From NCBI GenBank assembly GCA_949316235.1, contig OX438751.1:15500801-15564800 (forward strand): a DNA stretch of 64,000 nt. The letters are read 5' to 3'. Both the position numbers and the translations under genes were made by a program. The notes under the pieces were generated by a model. That model was not told the origin of the DNA. It was given only the letters and a program-made list of their open reading frames with translations, and searched no databases. Source of the stretch: Oegoconia quadripuncta. Taxonomy: Eukaryota > Arthropoda > Insecta > Lepidoptera > Autostichidae. This document shows, in pieces, positions 33,685-48,600 of this stretch (its first letter is position 1; every line of letters starts with the position of its first letter).

Positions 33685-36600
33685 GTTAGTCTACAGTTGA
33701 CATGACTTTCCCAAGTCCTGCATTGAGGATTTTGTAACATAGTAAATGAATACATTCAATCGTCCCATCAGCTCAATGTTTACCAGAGTTACCAACGTCG
33801 GGATTTAGAAGAATAGTTACGGGTCGTATTCGATGCGATGTAATACATACTTGTTTAGTACTCTATTTATAGCATTTTCAATATTCTGCTTAAAACCAAG
33901 CAGCAGGTTATTAATAACGTTTGCGTTTAAGACAGCCAGTTCTCTGTATACATTTGCTGGGAAAAAAACATGCCGCTGGGGTAAAATTTCCCCAGCGGAA
34001 ACTGCTTTCGACAAATGTCTTAATAACGGTTTATATATACCTAATAAAAGTTCAATTACCACGATTTCAGAAAACATCAAATATAAATGCGAAAGAACAC
34101 AAAACTAGGAATTTATGTGATCATTTTTTTTGACTGGCCTACTCTGGGAAGTAATGGGTAATAGAGACACTTACCACCAGGCGAGCTATTTGCTTAGGTA
34201 CAGCTGTCGAGTTGTCGGCTATTGGAATAAAATATATTTTAACAGTCAAAGAGCTATAATGTCATTACAATGAGTTGCGTCTATTTAGTTTACGTTTAGT
34301 AAGTTGATTTGGAGTTAGGCCAGACAGATGCTGTCATGTGTGGTGTCATGCAACTTAAATCATGCAACGTAGTAGTATTTGATTTACACCACAGTTAATT
34401 CAGATTTTGCAACAAACTGTAAATAACGGATTGCCTGCCTCCTCCGACAGCCGTCAAAGTGTGATTTACATTGCCGGTCGGCCGGCAAATAAGAAAAAAA
34501 AATATTGGAACATTACGCATTCATTAGGTAAGGTTCACAATGTTAGTAAATGTTTGCATATTTAGATTTACTATCGTTAAGTTGCTTTTAGAAAGAAGAA
34601 TTAAAGAACTGGAACTAAAATATGAAGTTTGGAATAATCGATACAAATAGGTAGACTTAACTGATATGTATATTAAATAATTAGGTACCTACTTATAGTT
34701 AACTCTAGGCCGCTAAATACCTACTTCACAGTTACATACACATGTTGTCAAGTTACGTGTTGGACCACGCGCAGTGAGGTTTCGTAGTCAGAATATGTAT
34801 AAGTTATTAAGTTCGTTTATAATTATGTGGATGTGGAAATTATATTGCTGGATGCGGGCTGCGCAGGACCGACCGTTGTGGTGATCTTTGAGGGAGGCCT
34901 TTGTCCAGCAATGGACGTCTTTCGGCTGATATGATGATGATGATATAACTTTGTGTGGGTTTCTATTAGCTTTTAACATTGCTACATATTATTTTTGTTG
35001 ACTATTACTCGTAAACTAGCAGAGCATGCTTATTTAGTTTCTAGTGTGACAACGGGAACTCTAACAATGAGTTTAACATTGTATCCGCACATTTACACTT
35101 AATGCTTGCCTACATCTCAAATCACGACCTTAAATAATCGACATATAAAAAGGGCAAGGTCGAATATTGTTATAAGATTGCAACTTCAACAGAGATAATT
35201 CCCTAGAGAGAGGCTGAGTATGACATTATCACGTCATTCAAATCCTTTTTCCCAAAAACATCACTGGTAATGGGAATTTTATAATAATAATAATAATAAA
35301 AAAATAATGTTGTCCTACTGTGTATATTTGTTTTACAAATATACTTCTTTAGTAAATTTTTGGGTTATGTGTGTATGTTATGTGATTACGTGAATAAACG
35401 CAGACTCAGTTATATTTTATGTTAAATCTGTTATGTATGACATCACCAGAGGTCGACCCGGGTTTCGGCAGAACGAGTCATCGCTAGCCGCAGGGTCATT
35501 GGATGAGAGAATTTATAAGTTTTTATAAATTTCGGTACCCATTTATAATGCTTTATAAGTTTGAACATTTCACGTCTAAAATAGGCAGTTTCGCGTCATA
35601 ATTATCCGCAGCGGGCTGGTTTTTGCAGCCTATACAAGCTATACCAAGATCTCTAATCTATAGCGTGTACGATTTTATTAGGATAATGAGAAATGCATAG
35701 GCTGCTTTACCTTTAATCATGAATACAGCACTGGGTTCTAAAAGGGGTTTAGTAATTCATAATATGATTCGTAGTTTGCAATATTAACATCAAATGTTAA
35801 TATGGGCAAACCACATAGCTCGAGGAACTGAGCTGGTGGGACATAAACCAGACGGGATCATGCACCGGCAAGCCCGGCGTAGTACGTCCACTCACAAGGT
35901 GCACGATCGATCTGATGAAGGTCGTGGGAAGACAAACAAACAAACAAAATATTCTTTATTGTACAACAATAAGAAGCATAACAACGATAAATAAGAAAAA
36001 GGGGATAGTACATTTTGGCGGCCTTATCACTAAAAGCGATCTCTTCCAGGCAACCTTTGGGTTAGGAAGCATTAAGCACTTGATATGCAGGTAGCGTGCG
36101 TGGTAAACTAATTTTAATAAATAATAAATAATAAAAAAAATAAAAATTGTTTATTTCTTTCTCAAATTTGCTTACAATAAACAGTGGACGGTGTTTTCTG
36201 GTAAGTACAAAATATACTTGTGTTAGAAAACACCGCTCTTCAATGCGCACAGGGTATGAGAATTTAAACTTATTCTTCAGAATAAAGATAAAAATAAATA
36301 AAGCTTACAATAATAATATGACAACAGAAATACCTATGACAAATGCCACTAAAATATGTATAAGTAGTGTATGCTAAACTGTTATAATAATAATAATTAT
36401 GGCATGTGTGTGTGTGGCAATAAATAAACCACCCATATAAATACATACGTTAATTGAATACATACAAACATAGGTACATACATAATATATATAAAAAATA
36501 ATACATATATTATATACCCATATTTCAATTTATACTAATTAAATAGAATAGCACGTTAGTTACGTGCTATAAAATATATCAAATTAAATTAATTAATTAC

Positions 36601-39600
36601 GCACACAGTAATTAATTAATTTAATTTGAAGACATTGAATGCAGGCCGCTTCCAACCAGTCGCTCTGGAAATCTAAGGGGGATACCTATGTTCAGCAGTG
36701 GACGTCCTGTGTCTGACATGATGATATTAATACGCTATAAAATGAATTAAATGTGTTTCACTAAAAATATGTGACCGTATAACAAAATTTAAAGCAATAA
36801 CTTCTAGAAATAACTTCGTTTCATTGAGTTCTATTGGAGTCCCTATATGAATAATATAACACCAATTGTACTTGTTTAACTCTTCTTTCAAAAAACTAAT
36901 AGGGTTATTAAATGGTCATTTCATTTATCTATTGAAAGGTATAATCAAAAATTCTATGATTAGAAACGACAATACGTACGTGTGAATGTGAAATGTAGAG
37001 ACAAAGATGAATAAATTACATCTTATGTCCATCGTGCAAGTGTACACTTTGACATAAACCTTTAGCGAAGGTCAACTGTAAATTGACATCGTATTTGAAC
37101 ATAGTACCTAATACTTATACAGAGGGTATAATAAAAGTTACCTTCAATATGACGTAGTGTTCGAACATTGTCAGGTGCGCTGAAGTCTTTATAGAGCTCT
37201 AATTATGTGGAATGCTGCTATTGCAATGATGTCGTTGAGATAGACAATAATAGTTACAACATAACAATATAGTTAGTGCGCAAGATGTATCCAAGTAGTT
37301 TCAAGGCGTTATGTTCCCATCATCATCAGTGGGGCTACCATGAGTTCTCGCAAGCTACTCTCGTTATAGTAAACACGTCCTTTCACTGTAACTCGCATCG
37401 GCAACGAGCAGCGTTACCGATGGACTTTTGTAACGTGAATCATCCGTGTAAGTTCATGGTAGACACACAGGTGTTGGCAATACCAATGGAGCAGCGCACG
37501 AATTGACTCAGTTCCATTTCCGTGGCGATCGAATCGCCGGCAACTCTCACTCACGAATTTCTCAAATACTCGGAGATGAAACGCAATAATACATTAAATA
37601 TTTGACCAACATTGTCATTGGTTTAGACTAAGTTAGATTTTAGACAATATTTTCGTAAGATAAGGTTGTGTTTTCAAGATTTGTGGTTAGATAGAACTTT
37701 ATAGACATTTAATTTAGTAGAGGTAGGCATTGCGTTAGATTGTCATACAGGTAACTATGTGTGACAGTAAATTATGTCATGTTATTTGCTGTAAAAATTA
37801 TAAAGGATAACCCAAATATTACGATGATATTTTAAATAAATCCGGAGATCCTTTATGAAGCGATTTACATATATTAGGACAACTTTTGAAATTCGTTGGA
37901 TGCAAGCTTGATGAAACCAAAATTGGTTGATAAATGTATATAAGCCGGTGAATAAATGAGCCACTTATTAGCCACTGCCTAGGCTAGTTATGTATGCGAA
38001 CATTTCCTATTTTATCGGAAACTGTGCTGCTCTGAGGGGCGTGGGTCTCCTCGGTAGTATCCAAACAAACCTAATACAATATATTCAACCCGCTATGAGC
38101 AGAAGTGTTCTGTAAACGTCGAAATGTATGTCATACATAACGACCCTCTCGAGCGAATAAATAATAATATATAAATATTTCGGACACTTACACCTATCAT
38201 CTAGCCCCAAAGTAAGCAAAACTTGTAATGTTTCTTTAAACATCCTTGAATCGGAAGTAAATGCTCGTATTCATCACACAAACTTTTACCCGTTGCGGGA
38301 TTCGAACCCGCAACTGTTGGTTTCGCTGACAATGTTACTATCTACTACACCGATCGGTCGTCAAGTAATATCTGATTTAATCATCTGGCTACGATACTAT
38401 CCAAGTAAATCAAATTGTTAAGAATCCCTATTAACAATGGCTGCCAGATCAAGAGTATTTTTACAGGCTTCCAAAAAATAAGGAGGTTTTCAATGCCAAC
38501 TAATATTATAAATGTGAAAGTTTGTGTGTGTGTGTGTGTGTGTGCGTGTGTCTGCGTGTGTATGTATGTATGTTTGTTTGTTACGTCTTCACGCCTAAAC
38601 GGCTGGACAGATTTGGTTGAAATTTGGTTGGTAGACAGATTACGACCTGGATTAATTTGTAGACTACTTTTTATCCTGGAAAAGCGACTGGCTCCCGAAG
38701 AATAAGTATTATTAGTGGGATTGCTTTGCATTTGGTAGTAGAACGAATTCTACGCAGACGAAGTCGCGGGTAACAGCTGGTTTATTTATAAATTAGTTAA
38801 AGATGCACTAGGGACAAATCTGAAGAACGAGACAGGAAACATACTTTTTGTCGATTGAATTACATAGAATTAATTTCATGTCACAATCATCTCGAACGTG
38901 TCTCTCAGAATTTTGATGTTAAAAAATAATCGAACAATGAGACTATAGAGCATAACAATACGATCTAGAAGACAAGCAGCGGCATTAATACATATGTTAT
39001 AAAGGTTATCTAAATAAAAACAGTTTAAGGTAACGTTTGGTCGAGTGACTAGAGGCAGTAGAGGTCGGGCGTTCGCCGCTCGGTCAGTGCGAGCCCGGAA
39101 CGGAACCCGCTCAAATGCCAAGGTTGTCAACTCTGACGACAACGCAACTTTCGATCGATCGCCGACTGCGCCACATTTTTGCGCCCCACTTCGCTCTAAG
39201 GCCTCAGACGCAGGCAAATAACAAAATAAACTAGTCACTTGTAATAATTATATCTATTTCATTTTGATATTTTAAAGTGATGCAAGCGTTTTTTCTATGA
39301 TATTTGTAACACTTTTTAGCAATTTTAGTAACTACCAAAATTGAAATAAAGTATAATAGGTACGACTATGATTTTTAACGGCATCTATTTCTCTTCATAA
39401 GTAAATAAAATAAAATTTCGGTCCGCAAACTTCTATATTCGACTTTCTGGAACATTATAATAAGGACCTCATATCTTAATTTTCTTTTTGATAGGTACGC
39501 CGCTAACATAAACCTTTCCTTTGTAGAAATCTAGGGCATACGAATGTTGCAAATTGGTTAATCTATATTCATCATCATTTATAATAAGTATTTATTTACA

Positions 39601-42600
39601 AAAAAAATTGTATTTATGTAGTATATCAACCATCTGGTATCCACAACACAAGCCTATAGTTGCTTAATGTGGAACTAGATGGCGCTGTGTGTATCTAAGG
39701 ATATTTTTTTTAATCATCATCATATCAGCCCCAGGACTTTCACTGCTGAACATACGCGTCTCCCATAGATTTCCAGAGTGACCTAACTATATTATTTAAT
39801 CATATACTTTATCCATTATTTAAGTAATAATTAAATTAAAACATGTTACGAGTACGTATTTAAACGTAGTATCGTATTCATTTATAGGTATAGTAAAATT
39901 ATAAAGGTTTGGTCAGTTTGATTTAGGTACATATACATACATACCAAACGTCAGGCGGGGCCGGTCGTGGTTTGAATATTCGATGAAAGCAGATCCGAAG
40001 ATTAGTATGTACCACATACTCAAGACTCAAGAGGCTTAATTTTACTAGACACGTTCATTTATACGTGCGAAAATAACGAGAAGTTTTATGGAAAAATAAT
40101 AGTGTTACGCATACTCTTGGAGCAAAACACTTCGTGCCTGACTTACTCGTATTTTAAAATCGGTAAAATCATGTATACACACTCTCTTCCTTCGCCAAAC
40201 GACAAGTCGTTGACCTGTGTCAGCGTTGGGCATTGGGCTCGATTCTGGAGGCGGTGCGCATACTAAATCAACAAAAAAGCTCATCTTGTTTAACGGAGCA
40301 TGTTGTAGATTTGTAATATTTAAGGGTAAACTATGGTAACCAACCAATTATTCGAAATGTTCTGTATTTTAGTGATAAAATTTTTACAGGGTTTTATTTA
40401 TTTTTATTTATTTATTTTATAATTTATTGCACACGAGTACACATAAACCCATAAACACATAAACACACCATAAAGGGTTGGGTCTAGTTTGCGTGAATGT
40501 AGTGATGTGTTAAAAAAAAAATATTTTATTATGATTGGTTCCCCATTTTTTTTTGTGAAGTGAAGAAAAAATACCACTCCTCAATATAAAAAAAAAAGCT
40601 TTTTCATTCACGCAAACTAGACGCGAACGTATTACTAAAATGCAGAAAATATCGCTTATTTTTTAAATGGTCGATACAGTTTGTATGAAAATTGGTCATT
40701 ATCAAATTATAAAATGGTATACCATTTAGCTTTACTTAAAAATATATTCCATGAAGCTGTCTGCAGATTTTGAAGAGAGCGGTGTCGATTCTAATGGCAC
40801 TTCGCTGAATAAATGTGCTACCGAACTATCCTGTTCCTATTATTACAGGAAGAAAGACATGGCACCTTATTAAAATTAGTGTTAGTTTACAGAAGTGTCA
40901 TCAGAATCGACCAATTTATATAGATAAAATATAAATTTATCGGTTTATATATGTAATTGTGTGTAACTTTTTGGCACCAAACAAGTTCAAATCGTCTACT
41001 CGTATAATTTGACTCTACATGTTGATTGGATTATTAAACTTTAGACAATACTTTACGCCCACAAAATAATATAGCTGTATGGCGTTTAGATTGCAAAACT
41101 GCATCGTGTCAGGTCCAACACGTGCTAGGAACGGGTCGTAGCCAGGCTTTCGTAAGGTTTCGTGTACTCGAGCGACATTGAGAGATCTATTGTTCGGAAA
41201 CTGCAGGCGCAGGCGTCTCGCTGTTTTGTTGGCGCGTATGCCGGCAACATCTAGACGCGACAGTCTGGATCGTGTGTGAAGGAAGGCCACGCCAATTTGT
41301 TAGAGCATGATTTTAGATTATCTAGTTTACGACCTCGTACAGGTAAATATTGCTGGCAGTATTTGATGTTAGAATATATTATAAATTAATTCGTTGCGCT
41401 ACCTATTTTCCATGTCATTACACTCAGAGAGTGTATGGTATTAGTTATAAGTATTTTTCTTTCAAATTCAATATAGAAGAACACAGATCAATGTGAAAAT
41501 AGTAGGTATGCACACCTTCATAATTTATTTTTATCCTTGAAACAGAGAGCCCTCACTATTAGATGGTAGTAATATACATATACAACATCAGCTACAGAAT
41601 AGCATTTGTTACATTATTAACACACACGAAACAAATAGTTCGTCAAAATGTTGACATTTTACTCAAACAGGGTGGAATCGATAAGTTAGCATGTTGTTCC
41701 GTACATATGAGATATAAAAAAAATTTTAAAAGATATAAAAATAAAGTTGCCTATAATAAGTTTAAACGTTCTTCACTTATACGGGAATGAAGTGCTTATC
41801 CTTTTAATGATACAGAACAAACGTTCTGCGCTGCAATTTGTCACAGGAGTATAAAAGAGCATTTAATATAAGGAAACGCTTCCTTTAAATTCGCGTTTCC
41901 TAATAGTTTCATTTTGTTTGGTCACTGCGTTATATCAGTGCCACTGTATGATAACTGATAAGATAACAGTTACTCAATATTTTTACCCGATTGTCCAAGG
42001 AAGGGGGGTAATGTTTTTCGAGTGTATGTATGTATTTATGTATGTAAGTACTTATGTATGTATGTCCGTTCCTTTAAATAAATAGTATTTTATAGATGTC
42101 ATTATTATATGCATATGTGCAAATAAATTTAAATATAAACTAAATAAAAAAAAAATAAGTATGTTCTTCATAATTTTTCAATAGGAATATTGTTAGTTTC
42201 GATTATAGGTAAAGTACCGGTATTTTGCAATCTGTATATACGTATAGTGATACAGATTCTGGAGTGGAGTTCATGCACCGGCATGTGCAGCGTGGGACGT
42301 TCAACAAGGTGGACGGATGACATGACAAAGGTCACTGAAAGTCGCTGGATTATCGCAGGTATCGATAACTGGTCGCTCTGGAAATATATGGGTGAGACCT
42401 ATGTTTAGCAGTGGACATCCTGTGGCTGATGATGGCGTATGATAATGATATACATACATACCTACTAGATGGTACCGTGTATAGCTCTATGTACGATTCG
42501 TGGAATTCGTTCGAAGATAGTTGCCAAGCAAATAAAGAGTGTAAAAACTGTTTTTATAAATCAGTAAATTTCTAAGCAAAAGTTACTTTCATTTAGGTAA

Positions 42601-45600
42601 CGGTTCTATGTGTAGTAGGTAGTAAGTACGATCATATGGCAATTAAAAGGCCGGCGACGACGATACAATTTCACCTGCCCACTGCTGCAGAACGAAGAAC
42701 TCACTGCACAGTGTGCACAACATCCATTTGGTTGGACAAAGTTATTATAAAAACTGGAATCACTAGAGGATTTCTACTGTTTCCCATATTTGAATACTTA
42801 TATATCGTATCCGAGATGCTTTAAAAGCGGTTGATTATTCGTATGTAGTTATTAATATTTATTAGTAGCTTGTTATGGAGGTTATTTTATAATTTTGAAA
42901 TGGCGCGAAACTGAATAAACTTGAAAATTATTGGCACACATGAAAACTGGGCTCTAAAAAACTGAGTTTTTTAGAGTTTTTTTATATGTGGGCCATTTAT
43001 CAGATTGTTGATGTCCACGGGTGGATATAATAAATTTGCTACTATGATTCTTATTTTCTTGGTCAAATATTACTACCAAAATTAGTATTCACGTTTTGTC
43101 CAATGAGTTGCAAAGCTGTATCATTGTTATGTGGTCGTGTGGCGACTGCCCCACAGCAGTAGTTATTGCGATCGTACCGTTCGCCGTCCTCATAACAACA
43201 ATGAGTTATTAAACAATATTCGGACGGACAGGACACGTCGTCATACCTTTCTATAATCCTTGCGAAATTTTTCACTACTTTCTATATATATTAATTATTA
43301 AGTGAAGTGCATCACGATGTTATAGTGAGTTGGGATAAGAATGAGTGAACACGATCGGAAAAGTTGTTATGAGAGAGAAGATTTGGAGGAAGCAGTGTAC
43401 GGACCAAACAACAATAATTCCTTGTATAGCAATGGGACGTTGCACTACTGTAGTATTTACAGGTGAGTTCAAACAAAATTAGCTCATCGCCGTACCGACA
43501 ATTATTTTCTTTATTTGAATCAGGTCTATTTTTTTCAAAATGAATTTTTATTGACTTTCATGAAAATTTTGTACCAAATTCCTATATCGAGAGGTATTTA
43601 AGATATTGTAATTTAAATAGTTTGATGTCCATTTCCATATAGATCGCAAAATTACTTTCTATTCTAACGTGGTGTATAAATATAAATTCTGCAATTTTGA
43701 TTAGATCTTGCTTGTTTTGATACAGTTTATGATCGTTTGCCTTCCTTTTATTTCTACTTAATTAGAAATTACTTGAAGCACTCTAATGACAATACGACCA
43801 AGGTAATTTTACCGATACTTGATGCTAAAGGAAATAAAGTTTTTTTGCGGTGGCTATCCTGTAGGACAAATGGCTTACTTTGATGGTTGGCATGGCGAAA
43901 AGGCATGCGCTGCCGACAAGAACGAACGGACGCAACGTTTAATTGGGTTACCGCTGTGCCGCCCGCTGGCTCGCTTGTCTTACGTAAAGACAGTGTCACA
44001 ACTTAAGTAGCTAACTTAACTACTAATAGTTACGGGCGAGAAGCAAGGCGAGTGTGTCGACATCATATCGTATTGTAATCGGCCCAAACTGTAAGCATAT
44101 CAACCCCTAAAAACTTCCACTTCTCCAGACTTGCGTTCAAGTTGATCTTTACTGTTTATCAAGAAATAGGTATCTATATATTATATAGGTATGAGTAACT
44201 GTTGTTTTTCTTTAACTTTACCTCCAGAGTAATTGTTTGGAAATTTTGGCTTTCTCTGTTATAGAAAGGTAGGTACTATCGAACAAAAGCCGCTAAAATT
44301 GTTGATCAATTTTGGACCTTAAATACAGTAGCGTCAAAATTATTTTCTCTTTCCACATCGTAAAATTCCTTGTTAAACTGGTCATGAAACCAAAAACCGT
44401 TTCAGTTGTTCCACATTGTATCCAAGAAAGAAAGAAAACATTTATTTAGCTTTCAGCATTCAGCACTGTTTTGTTCATTAAAGCGCACTGCGAAGACTGT
44501 CCACTTTCAGAGAGCTATTTGTACAGCCCTTATACTAAAGTATCAGGATAGTAGAAGCCAAAAGCCAAGATGGTTATAGTCCCACGGCGCGCGCGTCACT
44601 CGACCACGATGACTCGAACACACATTTTTCGTCACTCTCAAACTACTTAGTTGTTTTTTTATGTTATTGTATATCTTATTGTATATTATAAAAGTAAAAG
44701 TCATTATCGTAGAAAACGTTAATGACTTTTACCTTTCAGCCGCATGAACTACTTTTAAGTTGTATATTGCGCATTATTATCATATTTTATTGATCTTGAA
44801 TTCTACCCAAGCAACGCGCTCTTTCTCTTTCTACTGAAGACGAATATTTAAATAAATTTCGGCACTTACACCAATCATCTAGTCCCAAACTAAGAAAAGC
44901 TTGTAGGTACTATGGAAACTAGATAACGGATAAACATACATAAATATTTATATAAACATCCATGACTCGGGAAGAAATGTTCGTATTCATCACACAAACA
45001 TTTATCCTTCGTGGGATTCGAACCCACAACCGTTGGTTTCGCTGATAGATTCACTATCCACTACACCAATCGGTCGTCATTTTATCTTCATATTTAAAAT
45101 ATTTACTTCTCTTTTTTAAGATATTTACCATATTTTACGGCTCACGAGGTGGAGTTGTAAGTCTATATACTTACGCTTACTATAATGTTAGTACTTGTAT
45201 AGGTAGGTACGTTAAATACACTACGACAAAACTTTATTTATCTAACATTTCCAAAGATATGCACCAGGAGGACAAAGTTAAAAGGTCACAACAAAATTCA
45301 AGTAAAATATATGGGATAAAGCAGAGTTATTGCCGGAAATATGTCGGAAGGAAGTAGTAGCATGCTACGGTAGAGTAGCGCATGAGATTTCTCTGTTGAA
45401 TCGCGTGTGAAAGTTGTTTTTCTTGTCGACGACTTTGGCCGAGCGAAGTCTCATTCAAATAAATAATTTGTCGATTGTGGACGCAAAATCGAAATCGTTT
45501 TACAAACTTAACGGCTAGCAAGAATCGGGACGTTGCCAGAGATTTACTAGTCGTCGCCCAGGATACACCGGCTTAGGGTTTCCGTCCAAGAGGGATCTCA

Positions 45601-48600
45601 ATGATCCCACCTTGACTGGAAACCTCCATGGCGACACGTGAAGATAGATCATCGTCGTATTCTAGTAACTAATAGGTTGATATCAAAGATTAGATACCTA
45701 GTAGGTTGTAAAAGTAAGACAGTATTTCGAAGGCAAAGGAATAATCAACCATTGCAACATTTAAATTACTCTTTACTTAATTCAATCAACTTCTCAATTT
45801 CAGTACAAGAACGGTACAAGAAACGAAAGGATGGGACGTATTCCGAGAATTCCCGCCGAAGCAGGACAGCGGGTCGATGGAGACGCAGAAATGCCTGGAG
45901 TTCACCGTGCGCCTGCTCAAGGTGCTAGCCTACATCGTCACCTTCATTGTGGTGCTTGGCTCCGGCGTCCTCGCCAAGGGTACAGTGCTCTTCATGACGT
46001 CACAGATCAAAAAAGACAGACGACTCGCGTATTGCAACAGGGATGTTGGTAAGTCAAGTAATATTATTACAATATAATATAATTTATTGCACACTACGAC
46101 TCTTTTTTATAATTCACAATTTGAGCTTATTCAAGAATTTTTTTTTTTTAATGCACTACTGGTTGGTTCTTGACCTCAATAACACCTGATGTTAGTATAT
46201 ATGTACTGACCCGGAAACCCCAACACATTTGGGGGACTGGCTATCTTATCTCTGACAACCGGAACACAACAATACTATTAACATTGCTGTTTGGCGGCAG
46301 ATTTAAATAAGATGGTGGTACTAGCCAGGCGGACATTTAAAATGCCCTACTACCAACCAAACCGAGTACTTAAACATGTACCCCGCTGGGGATCGAACCC
46401 GCGACCTCCGAATCGTAAACCCAATGTTGTTTACATTGAGCCACGGAGGCGGTTTATTTCATTAGGCAGTACCAAGAAATGGAAAATATTCAAAGCTCCC
46501 CGGATCGAATCCTCTGAATATTTTTCTATGAGCACTAGGGCGTTTGCCTCAATTTCACCTGATGGAACTAGGTTGGTGCGCCTGGATATAGGTAATTATT
46601 AAAAAAATCACTCTCAAGTGATATTTTAACTTTCCTTCCATTCGCGTGGAATTCAAGCGTTATACCGTAGTGTTCATTGACTACGAAAATCGAAAAATCC
46701 AAGCTTTCGCAATTACCTATAATATTAATAGGATTATAAAGTGGTAAATTAAAGTATTTTTATTTATTTGAAAGTAATCTTGACTCAAGACTTCGGCATA
46801 ACTGCGATGGACCATTCAAACGTTATACCCATATTAATATTTGTACCTAATTTTAATTTATTCAGATTCCTGTGGGTTTGTACAACAAGATAATTTAAAA
46901 AAAAATCATCAATTGTTAAACATGTTATACATGAATTTGGTATTACGTTTGGATGGGCGATGTAGCGTTCGCTGGAGTCTTAAAGATGAACTCAATAATT
47001 TTTGTTTTGAAACCCATGAGAGAACTTGAGAGAAATATAATTTTTTGAATTCGCCATATTTCAGGTAGAGACAAGCAGTTTATAGTGAGTTTACCAGATG
47101 AGGAGCGAGTAGCGTGGATGTGGGCAATACTTGCAGCGTTTGCCATACCAGAAATAGGAACACTCATCCGTTCAGTGAGGATCTGCTTCTTCAAGTCGTC
47201 GAAGAGGCCATCCAGTGCGCAGTTCATTGTGGTACGGCAACGTTAACTAAAACAGTACTCATCCAAGCGTAAAATGATTGTTTTAGTTTTCCATTGTTAA
47301 ATCACTTTTTGCTTCACATAATTACCGTGACTGTTCAAATAAATTACTGTTGACAATGAACTTTCGAATATCACTTTAAATGTAACTTGTTTCTATTTAC
47401 AGGTGCTAATAGCAGAATCTCTGCAAACCATTGGAATGGCGTTGTTATTCTTTAAAGTATTACCAGAGCTAGATGTGGTAAAAGGAGCAATGATAACCAA
47501 CTGCCTCTGTATCGTGCCCGCGATCCTTGGCTTGCTGTCACGAAACTCCCGCGAGTCGAAGCGATTTATGAAAGTAATAGTGGACATGGCAGCAATTGTA
47601 GCGCAAGTTACTGGCTTTATTCTGTGGCCGCTTCTAGAAAACAAACCTGTGCTTTGGCTAATACCGATCTCGTCTCTATGCATCTCTGTTGGATGGTGGG
47701 AAAACTACGTCACCCGGCAAAGTCCACTTGGTGAGTTGGAGATATGAGTTGAATGTTTTCTGTTACAAACATTATTATTATCATAATATCACATCATCGA
47801 GCGTCGATGGCTCAGCGGTTAAGACACGGTCTCCCAATTTAGGAGGTCCGGGTTCGAATCCCAGGCAGGCCATGTGCAAATGTTTGTTTTACGGGCTGAG
47901 ATGATGATGAATATGACATAAAATTAATATAATAAAATATATGATTTTTTCAGGAATAATAAAAAGCTTAGGCAGACTAAAAGACGAATTAAATCATTCA
48001 CGGTACTACATATACCGATTCGTGTCCGTCTGGAAGATAATGCTATTTATTGTGTGCATCCTCTTCAGTATTTGGATGGACGGTGACGAGCCTGCGATGT
48101 TCTTCCAACTATTCAACGTAGGCTTTGGGCCACATAAAATTGTTGTCGAAGAGGTTAGCAGCAAACTTGTTCTTGAATAAATTGTAAATATAACCTACGG
48201 CTGTGTGGTTACCGGCAGAGTAGAATAGAACCAACCAATTGCCTCTCGTGGTGACGTAAAGGCTTCTAAGGGAAAGGAAGGTGAAGGAATTAAGTTGAAG
48301 TGGCAGTGGGCAGGGGACGTAACTCAAAAGAACAGATGGCCGGTGAGGTATTAAAGTTCTCGAGTAAGCACCACGCACTGGCAAGCATAGCGGATGACGT
48401 TCACTCACAAGATGGACGGACGACCTGATGTAGGCCGCATCCAACCGGTCCGTCTGGAAATCTATGTAGGAGGCCTATATACAGCAGTGGATATCCTGTA
48501 GCTGATATAATGATGATAGTATTTAAACATTAGCTACCTTATTACATACGTACTTAATATTTCAGGTCCAAACCCAACTCGGTGGCACGATGATTCCAGA

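Larger units (their letters stand above)
33685..43340 (+). other. CHSA intron between exons 2a and 2b
   Basis: 9.7 kb with no gene that I can support. Contents: a 9-bp hairpin at 33980; RTE LINE ends at 34850, 35793 and 36636; a LINE 3' UTR-like piece at 35935-36100; a 22-bp palindrome at 36579; inverted family B' SINE at 38170; a Helitron-like repeat at 38490-38785; a GC island at 39050-39200; family B SINE body at 39575; an inverted RTE tail at 39712-39785; a short MITE at 40482; an unassigned, less AT-rich block at 41015-41290; a dispersed repeat at 41978-42066; and an RTE end at 42230-42440. Frames in it are short. Confidence 0.6.

Noticed and set aside
38876..39238. 120-aa minus-strand frame over the GC island
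   Set aside because: GC-rich composition removes stops; no recognisable domain or splice signals.
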